Shown here: one piece after another, positions 1 to 15,900 of the stretch
Numbering within the stretch: position 1 is the stretch's first letter
How the letters are laid out: every line of letters starts with the position of its first letter
Origin: Aptenodytes patagonicus
Lineage: Eukaryota > Chordata > Aves > Sphenisciformes > Spheniscidae
DNA: 64,000 bases
Assembly (NCBI RefSeq): GCF_965638725.1
Contig: NC_134974.1
Location: 2,626,143-2,690,142 of the forward strand
Direction: 5' to 3'
Notes under the pieces: generated by a model
What the model was told of the DNA's origin: nothing
The model's input: the letters and a program-made list of their open reading frames with translations, nothing else
Database searches by the model: none
Program-made: the position numbers and the translations under genes

Positions 1-265
1 GCTTGGCTGGACAAAAGATCCTTGTTTCTAACATCTGAAGTTGCGTTGACTAGGGGGGATGATTTTCTAGGTGGTGTTTTGGGTGTCTGGCCCAGCAGGG
101 ATCGTGTTGCCTGTGCCTCCATATTAAGCCTGCCTAACAAACGCCTCTGTGCCGTGCTGGGATGTTCCCGTTGGCTGGGTACAGCAGGGCAGCCCTGGAG
201 ATGTGACTTATTGACAGCTCACTCTTAAAAACTGCTTTACAGGTCTCCCCCTTCTGTTTCCCCAG

Positions 266-350
266 CGGCTCCCCAGGGCCTTCCATACCCGAGCGCTCCG
301 CCGAGCTGAGAGAGCAGCTCGAAGACCTGCAAGAGACAGAGATAAGCTTT
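266..350 (+). CDS. PIP5K1A: PIP5K1A penultimate exon
   Basis: The exon is 85 nt. The first base completes a codon begun upstream of the window and the remaining 28 codons are open. The acceptor is a pyrimidine-rich tract ending in cccag (261-265) and the donor is gtgagtact (351). It ends in phase 0, so the following exon starts on a codon boundary. Confidence 0.6.
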
Positions 351-904
351 GTGAGTACTTCCCTGTTTAGGAGGAAAAGAGCGGCCCTGGAGGTGGATGG
401 AGAATTGCGGGGTTTATGTGGTCCCTACTTGTGCTGGGAACACGGACACTGAGCGGGGATGTGTGAGTCTACCAGAGCAGGAGCAGATGTTCTTCATCCC
501 CCTCTGGTATGCGAAGGCTCAGCCTGCCTTGTGCTAGGCACCGTTCGTGCTCTTAGTGATAATCTGCTGCCCCAACCGCCTTAAGTTAGATAAGCAGGCG
601 GCAAAGCAGAGACGTTCCTCTTTCCTGAGGGCCCAGAGTGGGTCTGATGGCAGAGATAAAACGGGGTGAAGCTGACCAGGCTCATCTTGCTGTCCCTGCG
701 GCGGATGATGAATACTCACAGACCCTCCTGTTTTAATGTAAGATGGTGGTTGGGGTAAGCCTGGACTCAACAGCCCCCTCCACTCTGCCTCTCCCAGGGT
801 GGAGAAGGTTTAGGGGAAGACCAGGCAGGAGACCTCCTGCTGCTCTTCCTCAGAGGAAGGCAGACCCCTCCCCAGCATCTCCCCCTCTCTTCTCTTCACA
901 GTGA
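266..904 (+). CDS. PIP5K1A: Probable PIP5K1A, C-terminal end only (two exons)
   Basis: This is the 3' end of a gene that enters from the left edge. PIP5K1A is type I phosphatidylinositol-4-phosphate 5-kinase alpha, which makes PI(4,5)P2 at the plasma membrane and in nuclear speckles. Only the extreme tail is present: an 85-nt exon at 266-350 (acceptor cccag, donor gtgagt) reads GSPGPSIPERSAEL and then REQLEDLQETEISF. It is followed by a last exon from 902 whose first codon is the stop TGA (902-904). No kinase domain is in view. The assignment rests on gene order (PIP5K1A precedes PSMD4 in human) and on a loose likeness to the human tail as I remember it (a GSP-rich stretch, then LEKLEVAESEF). 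The identity is therefore likely but not proven. Confidence 0.55.
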
Positions 905-1515
905 AGCAACACGGAGACTGCCGCCATGGAAGCAGATTGTTCTGTGCTCTGCGTGGTCTGTGGAGTCTGACAAACGTTCAGCCCCTGTTGCTGACTTACT
1001 ATTTTTTTTTTTGAAAGAAATCTTATCTGGACAGAAACCTAAAAGCTGGAAGGCTGGGCTGCGCTTAGTGGGATAGTATTAACAAAGACCAAGCCAGCAC
1101 AGCTGAGCCTTGGACACCTGGAAGTCTCCTTACAGCAGAGCCCACCACTGTGCCCCTGCTGTCCTCCTTCCTTTCAAGCCTGGCGGGAGCAAAGCCGGCT
1201 GTCGGGAGGAGGAGGAGGAGGAACTGCTCCGCGTGGGCTGAAGCCCTCTGGAAAAGGGATCTGACTGTCAGGGAGTTAGCTGCTTACGATGCCGACACCA
1301 CAAACCTTGCGAGAACGGGCAACTCTTTGGAGTCATTGGGGGGAAACGGGCATTAGAGCCTCGTTGGGGCAGTTTGCGACAGAGCAATGTGGTTTTATTT
1401 TGTATTTTAAACAAGTTTTTAATTTAAATGTTTCTCTGAATTCAGTCATATCACTTCTTTTTAGTCCTGCAATATAGTAACTTTTTTTTTTTAATAAATA
1501 GGTTTTTTTTCAGTG
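902..1515 (+). other. PIP5K1A: PIP5K1A terminal exon: stop codon and 3' UTR
   Basis: The acceptor cttcacag (894-901) is followed directly by TGA. The whole exon is therefore 3' UTR except for the stop codon. AATAAA at 1493-1498, with T/GT-rich sequence after it, is a credible end. The UTR may run further, because the AT-rich text continues to about 3.1 kb. Confidence 0.5.
1493..1498 (+). terminator. Poly(A) signal AATAAA, PIP5K1A
   Basis: A canonical hexamer at the end of a T-rich stretch, followed within 10-30 nt by a T run and gtgttcc. A second, weaker ATTAAA at 2306-2311 sits in an A-rich run. Confidence 0.5.
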
Positions 1516-3100
1516 TTCCACCATAAAGTATCTCATGTGAGAGAGGCAGAAAGGGGGAGCAGAAGTTGTACTGACCGTCGACGAGCTCCTCTCCTCCGCC
1601 AGCAGCCCCTGGCTGCCGGAGCCGCCTCAGTTTTCAATCTCGCATCGCCCCGAGACAGTGACGAGGAGAGCTAGGTGCTGCGCTGTGTTGCTCGGAGGAC
1701 TCCGAACGTGCAAAGCTTTTAAGACGTCAGGGAGGTTTTGGATTGCTTTGTTCCCCGGTTTTTAAACTAAGCCTTTTTGTCCCTTCTCCGCCAAGCAGGG
1801 AGTCGCAGGTGAAGGGAGATCTTTGTAAGGGGCACACTTTTTTTTTTTTTAAAAGTATTTCTTAAGCAAATGGACCAAACCCAGCCTGCTCCGTTCCCTT
1901 CTCCTGCCCTCCGTCCTGCTGCGGGCACCACGTGCAAAACCCTTCCCGTTTTTATAGCTCGGCTCCCTTTTGATATCTCGCCTGTGTCGCAGCCGCGGTC
2001 GACACCGCTGCTCCCGGCGGCTTGAAACCGAGATCCCTGCATAAACGGGACGGACTTCTGCCCCCACAAAAGTACGGGGCATCTTGAGTCCAATTTTAAG
2101 CAAAATAATAAGCTGAAAGGAGGGATTGTTCTGCCGTTTCCCCGCGGTGACGCCTGGCCCGTGCTGGCTGCAGACGCTTCTCTAGAGATCTCTGAGCAGA
2201 TGTTGGACTGATCTTTATTTTCACTAAATGCTTTTTTTAAAGAAATGAAGTGACTCTTCCCCGTGTTCCCGGTGGGTTAGAATCCTCCGTTCTTTTTTTA
2301 TATATATTAAAAAAAAAAAAGTAATTTAAAGTTTGCCCTTGCGGTAGTGCAAGGGGTTTCTATACTAATTAGCAATGATTGCTAAGGAAACGAAGAATGT
2401 AGTGGTGTAGAAAGGGATTTTTAGTTGATGTTTCAGAGCCAAGTCTCTTCCCATGTTCCACTTCCAACTTTTAAAGTGGATGTGACACAAGCTGATATTT
2501 TTTAAGAAAAAGCATTTTTTTAAATTCTTTTTTTCCCCCCCCCCGAAAGACCAAGCGGAATGGCCTTACTCCGGGTATCCGGATCCCCAGGGGGTTGGTG
2601 GAGCGCGAGGACAGTCGCTGTTCACAAACTATTTGGTTCTCAAGGGCTCTCAAACCTTTCGACACCGATTTAACGTCACGACGAGACCCGTGAGCGGGAG
2701 GAAGGTCGGCTTGGGGACGCCCGCGCCGTCTCTGCTGGATCTCCCCTTCTCCCTCCCCTGTACCTCTGGCTCGATCCAGCAGGTTACACTTTATAGCTGA
2801 AGTAACTGTCTATATTAGACACTTGTTTCTTATCTTCCCTCCTAATGCATATTTGTTTGTTTGTTTGTTTGTTTTTTTAACCAGGAGGGAAGAAAACCAA
2901 GTCTCAGTTTTTTTTCATGATTTAATATTTATGAAGTTGTATTTAAGTGTTGGTTTTTTTTCTTTTCCTGGGGATAGTTATTCAGTGAGTAGGGAGGTGG
3001 GGGGGTGGCATTTATATATATCGACCTCTGCTTTGTAATGGGTTTTCAGAACTGCTTCTTTTTTCTGTGTGTGTGTGTGTTTCAAAGTGGCGGGCGATGG
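1516..3100. other. AT-rich stretch between PIP5K1A and PSMD4
   Basis: There is no convincing gene here. It has T runs, a (TTTG)n tract near 2849-2872, a GT tract near 3067-3081 and several ATTTA-like motifs. It could be distal 3' UTR of the upstream gene with alternative poly(A) sites, or plain intergenic sequence. It ends where the CpG-rich PSMD4 promoter begins. Confidence 0.4.
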
Positions 3101-3713
3101 GTTTTCATGTCTTTTTAAAGACCTGAGCAGCGTTTCCCCAGTGCGGGGAGGGGACTTCGCTTCTCCTGCCACACCGGGGCCGGGGGGGGGATCGGAGAGC
3201 AGCTGATGCCACTGCTGTGACCTCCGGATCGACGCCGGGTGACGGGATGGAGCATGGATGGACCTCTCCTGTCCTGCTTGGCCTCGGCATCGTCACCGCT
3301 GGGACCCCCCAGGAGCATCGCCTGGGAGGGACAGACCTGTCCCCCCCCACTCCCCGTCCCTGGGGAGCAGCTCGTGCCGTGCGTGACCCTTGTCCTTTTG
3401 GCTGTGTAACGCTTGTGGCCTCGTCCGCTGTTGGAACCACGCTGTCTCTTGGACGCGCAATACACGGTGTGCTGCTGAACCCACCGCCCGCCTGCCTCCT
3501 CTGTCCGGGGCCTGGGGGGTCACGGGGGGGACGGGGGCAGGACCCCCGTGGGGTGGTGGGGGGGTCAAGGGCTGAGTGGAAGCTCGTTGTTTCTTCCCCA
3601 TCATGGGGGTGGCAGAGGGAGGGGACGGTCCCCGGGGTGTGTGTGTGGGTGGGGGGGGCGTGTCTCAGCCTGGTGGCCCCGGGGGACGTCGCCGCCATCG
3701 CGGCCTTCCCGGG

Positions 3714-3732
3714 ACTACAGCTCCCAGCGTGC
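3714..3732 (+). promoter_or_regulatory. ZNF143/THAP11-type promoter motif
   Basis: The 19-mer starting ACTACA and continuing CTCCCAGCGTGC closely matches the well-known ACTACAATTCCCAGCATGC element of CpG-island promoters. It lies about 120 bp upstream of the PSMD4 start codon. Confidence 0.7.
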
Positions 3733-3769
3733 CCCGCGCCCGCCGCGACTCGCCTCGCAAGACGGGAAG

Positions 3770-3803
3770 CGACGATTGGCCGGTAGCGTAGAGCCAATCG
3801 TCG
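3770..3803. promoter_or_regulatory. Inverted pair of CCAAT boxes in PSMD4 promoter
   Basis: The 11-bp arms cgacgattggc (3770-3780) and gccaatcgtcg (3793-3803) are perfect inverted copies around a 12-bp spacer. Each arm holds one NF-Y site, one per strand. They lie 50-83 bp upstream of the PSMD4 start codon. Confidence 0.7.
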
Positions 3804-3852
3804 GGTGCCTTGTTTGGCAGTGTCCGGGCCGGTCTGAGGGAGAGGAGGCAAG

Positions 3853-10757
<6,905 letters not shown>

Positions 10758-10885
10758 GGGCGCCGGGCCGGGGCTCGCTGCCGCCGGCCCCGGGGGGTGA
10801 GTCGGCCGCCTGCCCGCGGCGCCGGGGCCGGTGCGGAGCCGCTCCCGGTGGGGCAGGGGGCGGGTGGGTTCTGCTGTAACGGGGC

Positions 10886-10891
10886 AATAAA
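10886..10891 (+). terminator. Poly(A) signal AATAAA, PSMD4
   Basis: About 130 nt after the stop codon, in ggggcaataaaggc. It is followed by a GT-rich block (ggggtctctgtcctg). Confidence 0.9.
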
Positions 10892-10983
10892 GGCTTTCCA
10901 CGGGGGTCTCTGTCCTGACGCCTCCGTGGGGATGAGCCCTGGTGGGGGCCAGCCCAGGCCCCTCCTGGGGGGCCTCTGGTTCC

Positions 10984-11146
10984 CCCTGCGCTGGGGGGAC
11001 CGGGCCCCTGGGTGCCCCCTGCACTGGGGGATATTGGGCCCCGCTCTCCCCTGCGCTGGGGGGACCTGGCCCCCGGGTCTCCCCTGCGCTGGGGGGACCT
11101 GGCCCCCGGGTCTCCCCTGCACTGGGGGGAGCTGGGCCCCGGGTCT
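10984..11146 (+). repeat. 33-bp GC-rich minisatellite, about five units
   Basis: Units of the type CCCCTGCGCTGGGG...CCCGGGTCT. Copies at 11048-11080 and 11081-11113 are identical, the copy at 11114-11146 differs at a few bases, and two more decayed copies precede them. It lies in the 3' flank of PSMD4. Confidence 0.9.
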
Positions 11147-11302
11147 CCCCCGTGCTCCCCCTGCACATGTGTGTGGGGGCGGGGCCTGACTGCCCAAGCC
11201 CCGCCCCCTGCGCCACCTCCCAGCGTACCCTGCTGCTGCTGCTGCCGCTGCCGCCGCCCGGGGGATGTTTACAGTGAGGCCGGAGGGGGTGGGCCCTGGT
11301 GG

Positions 11303-12126
11303 TTGATGAGCAGCGGAGTCAGCCAATCAGTGAGGGGGTGGCACGGATGTTGCCAGTTCGAGGGGCTGGGGAGGTGGCCAATAGGTGGGGAGGCGAGCTG
11401 GTGAGGGCGGGATTTGGTGTTGAGTGGCGGCCAGGCGGCCCAATGGGTGGCGTGGCTTTGTCACGGCGGGTGGGCGGGCCAGCCAATGGGGGAGCAGAGA
11501 GGCAGGGGCATGTCTGAGTGGCAGGGCTCTTCACCGATGAGGCTGTGCCTGGTGCATCACGTGTGCCCGCCGGAGGTGGGCGGGGCAGGCACGTAGCCCC
11601 CTCCTTAAGTGACAGCGTTGCCAGCAAATGGGAGAAGACTGTTGAACCATCTCTGAAGAGCTTTCAACCAATGGGACTGGCGGAGGGGCGGGACCTCGCG
11701 TTGAGCGACAGTTCTCTCGCTCAATAGGAAAACAACAGCTGGGAGACGCCCTGATGGACATTCCCTATGGCCAATAGCTGCGAGAGCCCGTGCTTGAAGG
11801 ACAGCCTCGTTTGACCAATGGGAAAGTGAGAGGAGGCGGGCTGGCTTGATGAACAAAGCCTCTAGCCAATAAGCAGCGAGGCTGCCCCGTGGGCAAGCCA
11901 GCGCCAACCACCAATAGGAAGCGGGGCAGCGGAGTGGGCGAGGACCATGCTTTGAATGGCACCCCCGCCCCCCAATGAGCACACCCCGCGGGAGGCGGGC
12001 TCCAGCCGCGGAGTTGTCGTCCGCTCCGCCAACGGCGAGTGCGAACAGCAGCGACCGCCCGAGAGCGACAGCGGCGCTGGCCAATCGCAGTGCGCGCGGC
12101 GGCGAGTGGCGGGCGGCGCCACCAAT
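11303..12126 (+). promoter_or_regulatory. Tandem array of CCAAT (NF-Y) modules upstream of ZNF687
   Basis: Exact CCAAT boxes, all on the plus strand, start at 11323, 11378, 11440, 11483, 11668, 11771, 11815, 11866, 11911, 11972, 12081 and 12122. Decayed boxes sit at the expected steps: CCGAT 11534, CAAAT 11625, TCAAT 11721 and CCAAC 12029. Steps are mostly 41-62 bp. A second motif like TTGAGTGACAG starts exactly 20 bp before the box in ten units (11303, 11420, 11514, 11605, 11701, 11751, 11846, 11952, 12061, 12102) and 21 bp before it at 11794. The fixed offset shows that the units are decayed tandem copies. GGCGGG boxes and one CACGTG (11558-11563) lie between them. The array ends about 100 bp before the likely ZNF687 first exon. 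Binding of NF-Y and TALE factors is inferred. Confidence 0.85.
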
Positions 12127-12205
12127 GGCGCGGCGCGGGGGGGGGGGGGCGGGAGCGCGGCGCGCGAGCGGCCGGCGGCGGAGGGCGGGGGGCGCGGGCC
12201 AAGCA

Positions 12206-12211
12206 GGAAGT
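12206..12211 (+). promoter_or_regulatory. ETS-type site at ZNF687 start region
   Basis: GCAGGAAGTGGC is a good ETS/GABP core placed next to the likely transcription start, as is common in CpG-island promoters. Confidence 0.55.
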
Positions 12212-12280
12212 GGCTGAGGAGCAGCGGCCGCCGCGGAGGGGCCTGGGCGGGAGCCGGCCGCCCCCCGCCCGCAGCAGCAG
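12212..12280 (+). other. ZNF687: Probable non-coding first exon of ZNF687
   Basis: A CpG-rich stretch ending in GCAGCAGCAG followed by donor gtaccg at 12281. There is no ATG in the last 70 bases before the donor. The true 5' end is not visible; the start given is approximate. It would splice to the acceptor at 32150, giving a 5' UTR whose last 20 bases are in exon 2. Confidence 0.6.
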
Positions 12281-12439
12281 GTACCGCCGCCGCGGGGCCC
12301 CCGGGCCTCACACGGCCCCGGGGGGCGCTGGGGGTCGGCTCGGGGGGGCACCGGGCCCGGAGGGGGGCTCCGGGCCCGGAGCGGGGGCCCCGGGCCGGCC
12401 CGGTCAGAGGGGGCCGTGAGACCTGGCGGGGGCGGGGGG

Positions 12440-12960
12440 GAGGGGGGTGACCGTCCTGCCCTCTCCCCCTTGGGGACTGGGGTGAGGAAGAGCCATCCCC
12501 CTCCCGCCTCGGGATGTGGGGCGGCGGTAACGGCCGGCCCCTCCCCTTCGTGCCTTGGGGTGGGGTCACGGTCATCCCCTTACCCCTGCGGGGTTTGGGG
12601 TGGGGGGTACCGGCCATCCTCCCTCCTCCCGGGCTTTGGGGGGAGGTACCGTTTACCCCCACCCCTCCCCATGAGATTTGGGGTGTGGGCGGGTGGCAGC
12701 CTAACGGTCATCCTGTCCCACCCCCCTTCGGAACCGGCTTCGGGGGGGAGCGTAACAGTCATTCCCTCTGGGAATTTGGGGGGGGGGGGAGGGGGCGGTC
12801 GCGTTCCCCTGCGTCTGCTGGGAGCATCCCTTCCCCCAGGCCTGAGGGGTTTTGGGGGGGGGGGGGGGGAGAGGCTGGTCGTGACTCCCCTCCCCTCTGT
12901 CTTTGGGGAGCCTGGTCATGTCCCTCTCCCTCCCCAGCAGTGGAGGGGCTGATAGTGCCC
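12440..12960 (+). repeat. Decayed G-rich tandem repeat in ZNF687 intron 1
   Basis: A repeating pattern of TTTGGGG, a G run, then GGTNACGGTCATCC and a C-rich run. Anchors lie near 12447, 12480, 12526, 12563, 12605, 12645, 12700, 12751, 12795, 12874 and 12911, a step of about 35-55 bp with one longer gap. The copies are strongly diverged. The strand carries many G4-type runs. Confidence 0.65.
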
Positions 12961-15900
12961 CCGTGCATTTCTTAGGGAGACCTGGGCTTGTGTGTCCCCC
13001 CCTCCTCCCCGGCATCACTGGGAACAGGGGGAGGTTCTGGTCACCCTCCCCTATAGTTAGGGGCAGGATGAGACCTCCCATAGCTGGGGGAGACGGGACA
13101 GGGGCTGTTCATATACCCCCGCAGCTCCTGGGAGGGCCTGGTCCCAGCTCCCTCTCTCCAGCTCTGGGATCTGGGGCTGTTGTCCTTCCCTTCCAGAGCT
13201 CCTGGGACTGAGCTCCGTCCTCCTCCCTGCCCTGGGGGGGGGGCTGAGGTGGGGGGGCAGCCTTCCCCCTCCAGCGCAGGGCTCAGAGAGGGGCTGGCAG
13301 GGGTCCCCCCAGTTCTTCAGCTGTAATGTCTCTTGCAAATAAGGTGGTGCCTTGTTTTGGGGCCCCAGTTCCTGGGGGGAGTTTCTTGCTCCTCCAGTTT
13401 TTGAGGAGTGGCCGTGTGAATAAGAAGCCAGTCGGGCTTTGGGCTGTCTAGTTCCTCTCTGGTTTCTCTAGGTACCGGTGTCCCGAGGATGGTGTTTGAG
13501 AACGGGGCGTGTGGGTCTCTTATCACACCCCAGCGTCCTGGGAAGAACAGCGCTGCGGCTGCCAAATGGTTTAGGGTTTTGGGAGGAGGGAATCTCGCTA
13601 TTACACTGGTTTTGGTGGGGGAAGAGAATATGGGAGGTGTGAAGAGGATCCTGTTGCAGCCTCGGTAACGCAGCCTGTGTGTTTTCGGAAGGAAAAGGGT
13701 GTCCTGTAACAGCTGTCTGCCTGTTCGGGGATGGTTGGGAGGAATCGGGAAGCTCTCTAGGAGGGCCGGTGTGGCTCCAGATGCAGGAGAAGACTTGCGG
13801 AGAGGTGGGCACCATCCTGACACGGCGTCCAGGTCCGCCCTGACTTCCCACAGGGAAGAAACTGGGAATAGCGAAGACTAACGGCAGGTTCTTGCTGTCA
13901 CTTCTCGAGGTGCCCAGTGAGGTTTGGGGGACGCTGGCCTGCTTTGGGACTGCGGGCAGCGAGGTGGCCCTGGGCTGGGGGTGTTTTCTGAAGTCCGGAG
14001 GAGGAGGCCAAGGGCGCGGACCTTCTGCAGGGAAGTCGAGCGTTTCAGCGAGGCTATTTGTTGTGGATCTCGGCCACTTCTTTAAGAGCCTCCTGGTTTT
14101 TGGTTTGTGAGAGGGAGACTGGGTTGGTAGTCAGAACGTGTTGTTTTCTTTCAAACCCAGTTTCTTTTCTCTCTTCTCCTCCCGTTTCTCGGTCTTGGTC
14201 CCTGTAAAGTCCCTTAATTCCTCGCTGCTGGTGTCTGCCTGTGATGGGGTAACGGGCAGCCCTTGGGGGCTGTGATTATCTTCCCACAACTAGTTTAATT
14301 CAAAGAGACTTCTCTTGAAGGTGAGCAGGGGAGGTTTGATAGCCTCCATACTTAGGTTTTAAGCAGTGCGTTAGGAATTGAGCCTTGTTTGTGGAAGCAG
14401 CTGCCTCAAAGGATGTATTTTTAGTGTGTCTGAGGAGGGAAAAAAAAATGCGTCACCCCACATGTGGCTGTGCTGGCATTAGCAGAGGCGGGAGGACTGG
14501 CGGAGGTGCTTCCCAAAGACTTTATTCCCCTGAGTTTTCCTGGTCAGGGTCTGAGGAGCAGCAGGAGGATCGGCGAGCTCTGCCAGCGCTTTTACCCCTG
14601 GTGTTAATCCTGCAGCCTGGTCTGTGCAAGGGGGCCCCGATTCCCCGTAGGGACCACTCTAAACCCATGGGACCACGCAGAAATGCAAGGTTCCAGCTGC
14701 TGGAGAGGTGGTGCCGGTGTGGAGGTAGCTCAGGATCCCCTGTGATGGCCAGGGGTACGTACAGTGCCCAAAGCTCTCATCATCTCGCAGGAGTCACGTT
14801 TGTCTCTCGTTTTCTGGGTTTATTCCACCCCGATTAGGTTCTCCTGGGTCTAATCCCTCCTTCTGCTAATGTGCGGTTGCCCCCTGCAAGATATTTTCTA
14901 GGGCTTTAATTTATTTGTGCCATCAAGTACCTAAGCACACATCTGGGTACTATAAAAATAATAATGAACTAATAGCAAGCGAGCGCAGTTATGGTGCAGG
15001 GCCGCCGTAGTGTGTGACAGGAGCGAGGGAACTCGGTGTTCCCTTCCTTTTGGCATCCTACGTGGCAGATTTTCTATTTATACCACTAGAATAAACGGGG
15101 TGTCCTGGCTGAGTTTAGAAACTTTACGTTATAAAACCCAATGCGATGAAATAGCACGAAACCCGCTGGGATGGAGATAACTGGTAACCGCTCGTGGCGC
15201 CGTGGAAACGATCCCAGGCGAGGGGAGCGTCGTTAGGCTGAACGCTTGGGGAGATCCTGGTCATTCTTCCATGAAATGTCTGCCTGGAACCACCAAGCCC
15301 TTGTCCGTGTACACCAGTGTGGATCCGGGTCGTACTGGTAAATCTGGGAACAGAAACCTCCCCGCGTTGACATTGAGGCTGCTCTATGCTGATCGTGGCT
15401 ACAAAAACGCCTGCCAGTGTTTAAAAACTTAATTTTTCAGGCCGGCCAAACTGTCGGGATTTCTGGATCTCGTCTACCACTTGTTTGTTTTGGTATCTCC
15501 AGAAGTTAGCAGATGGTAGAGACTTAATTCTGTTAAACGTATGGGAATTTAATCCCCAACCAGCCTCCGGTCAGGATGCGTCGTCTCTGCGTGGCAGCTG
15601 TGCTCCGCGCCGGGATGGGAGCTCGGGACCGGGCTGCTGGGCTCCTCTCCGTGGATTTGCGCCCGATTGCGGGGATGGGGGGGACGGGGAAGAACTGAGT
15701 TTCCCGCTCCGTTCCCTGATGAAGCATCTTTTTTTGCTTGAATTCAATGAAATCTGTGAGTTAGCTATTCATATCCCGGCAGGGGGAATCTGTGTGTTTG
15801 CTGCATGTTGGTGAGAGACCGTCTCCTCCCCCCTCCCTTCGCAGCTGATTTTAGGTTCGCCTCTTGCTTTTAAAGACTCACTTGCTGTTGCAAAACCTAC

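Noticed and set aside
11303-12126. The regular array read as a CRISPR or satellite
   Set aside because: Units share only two short motifs at a fixed distance, the spacers differ, and the genome is avian.
11862-12662. 266-codon minus-strand frame across the CCAAT array and ZNF687 exon 1
   Set aside because: Composition-driven, without a domain or splice support.
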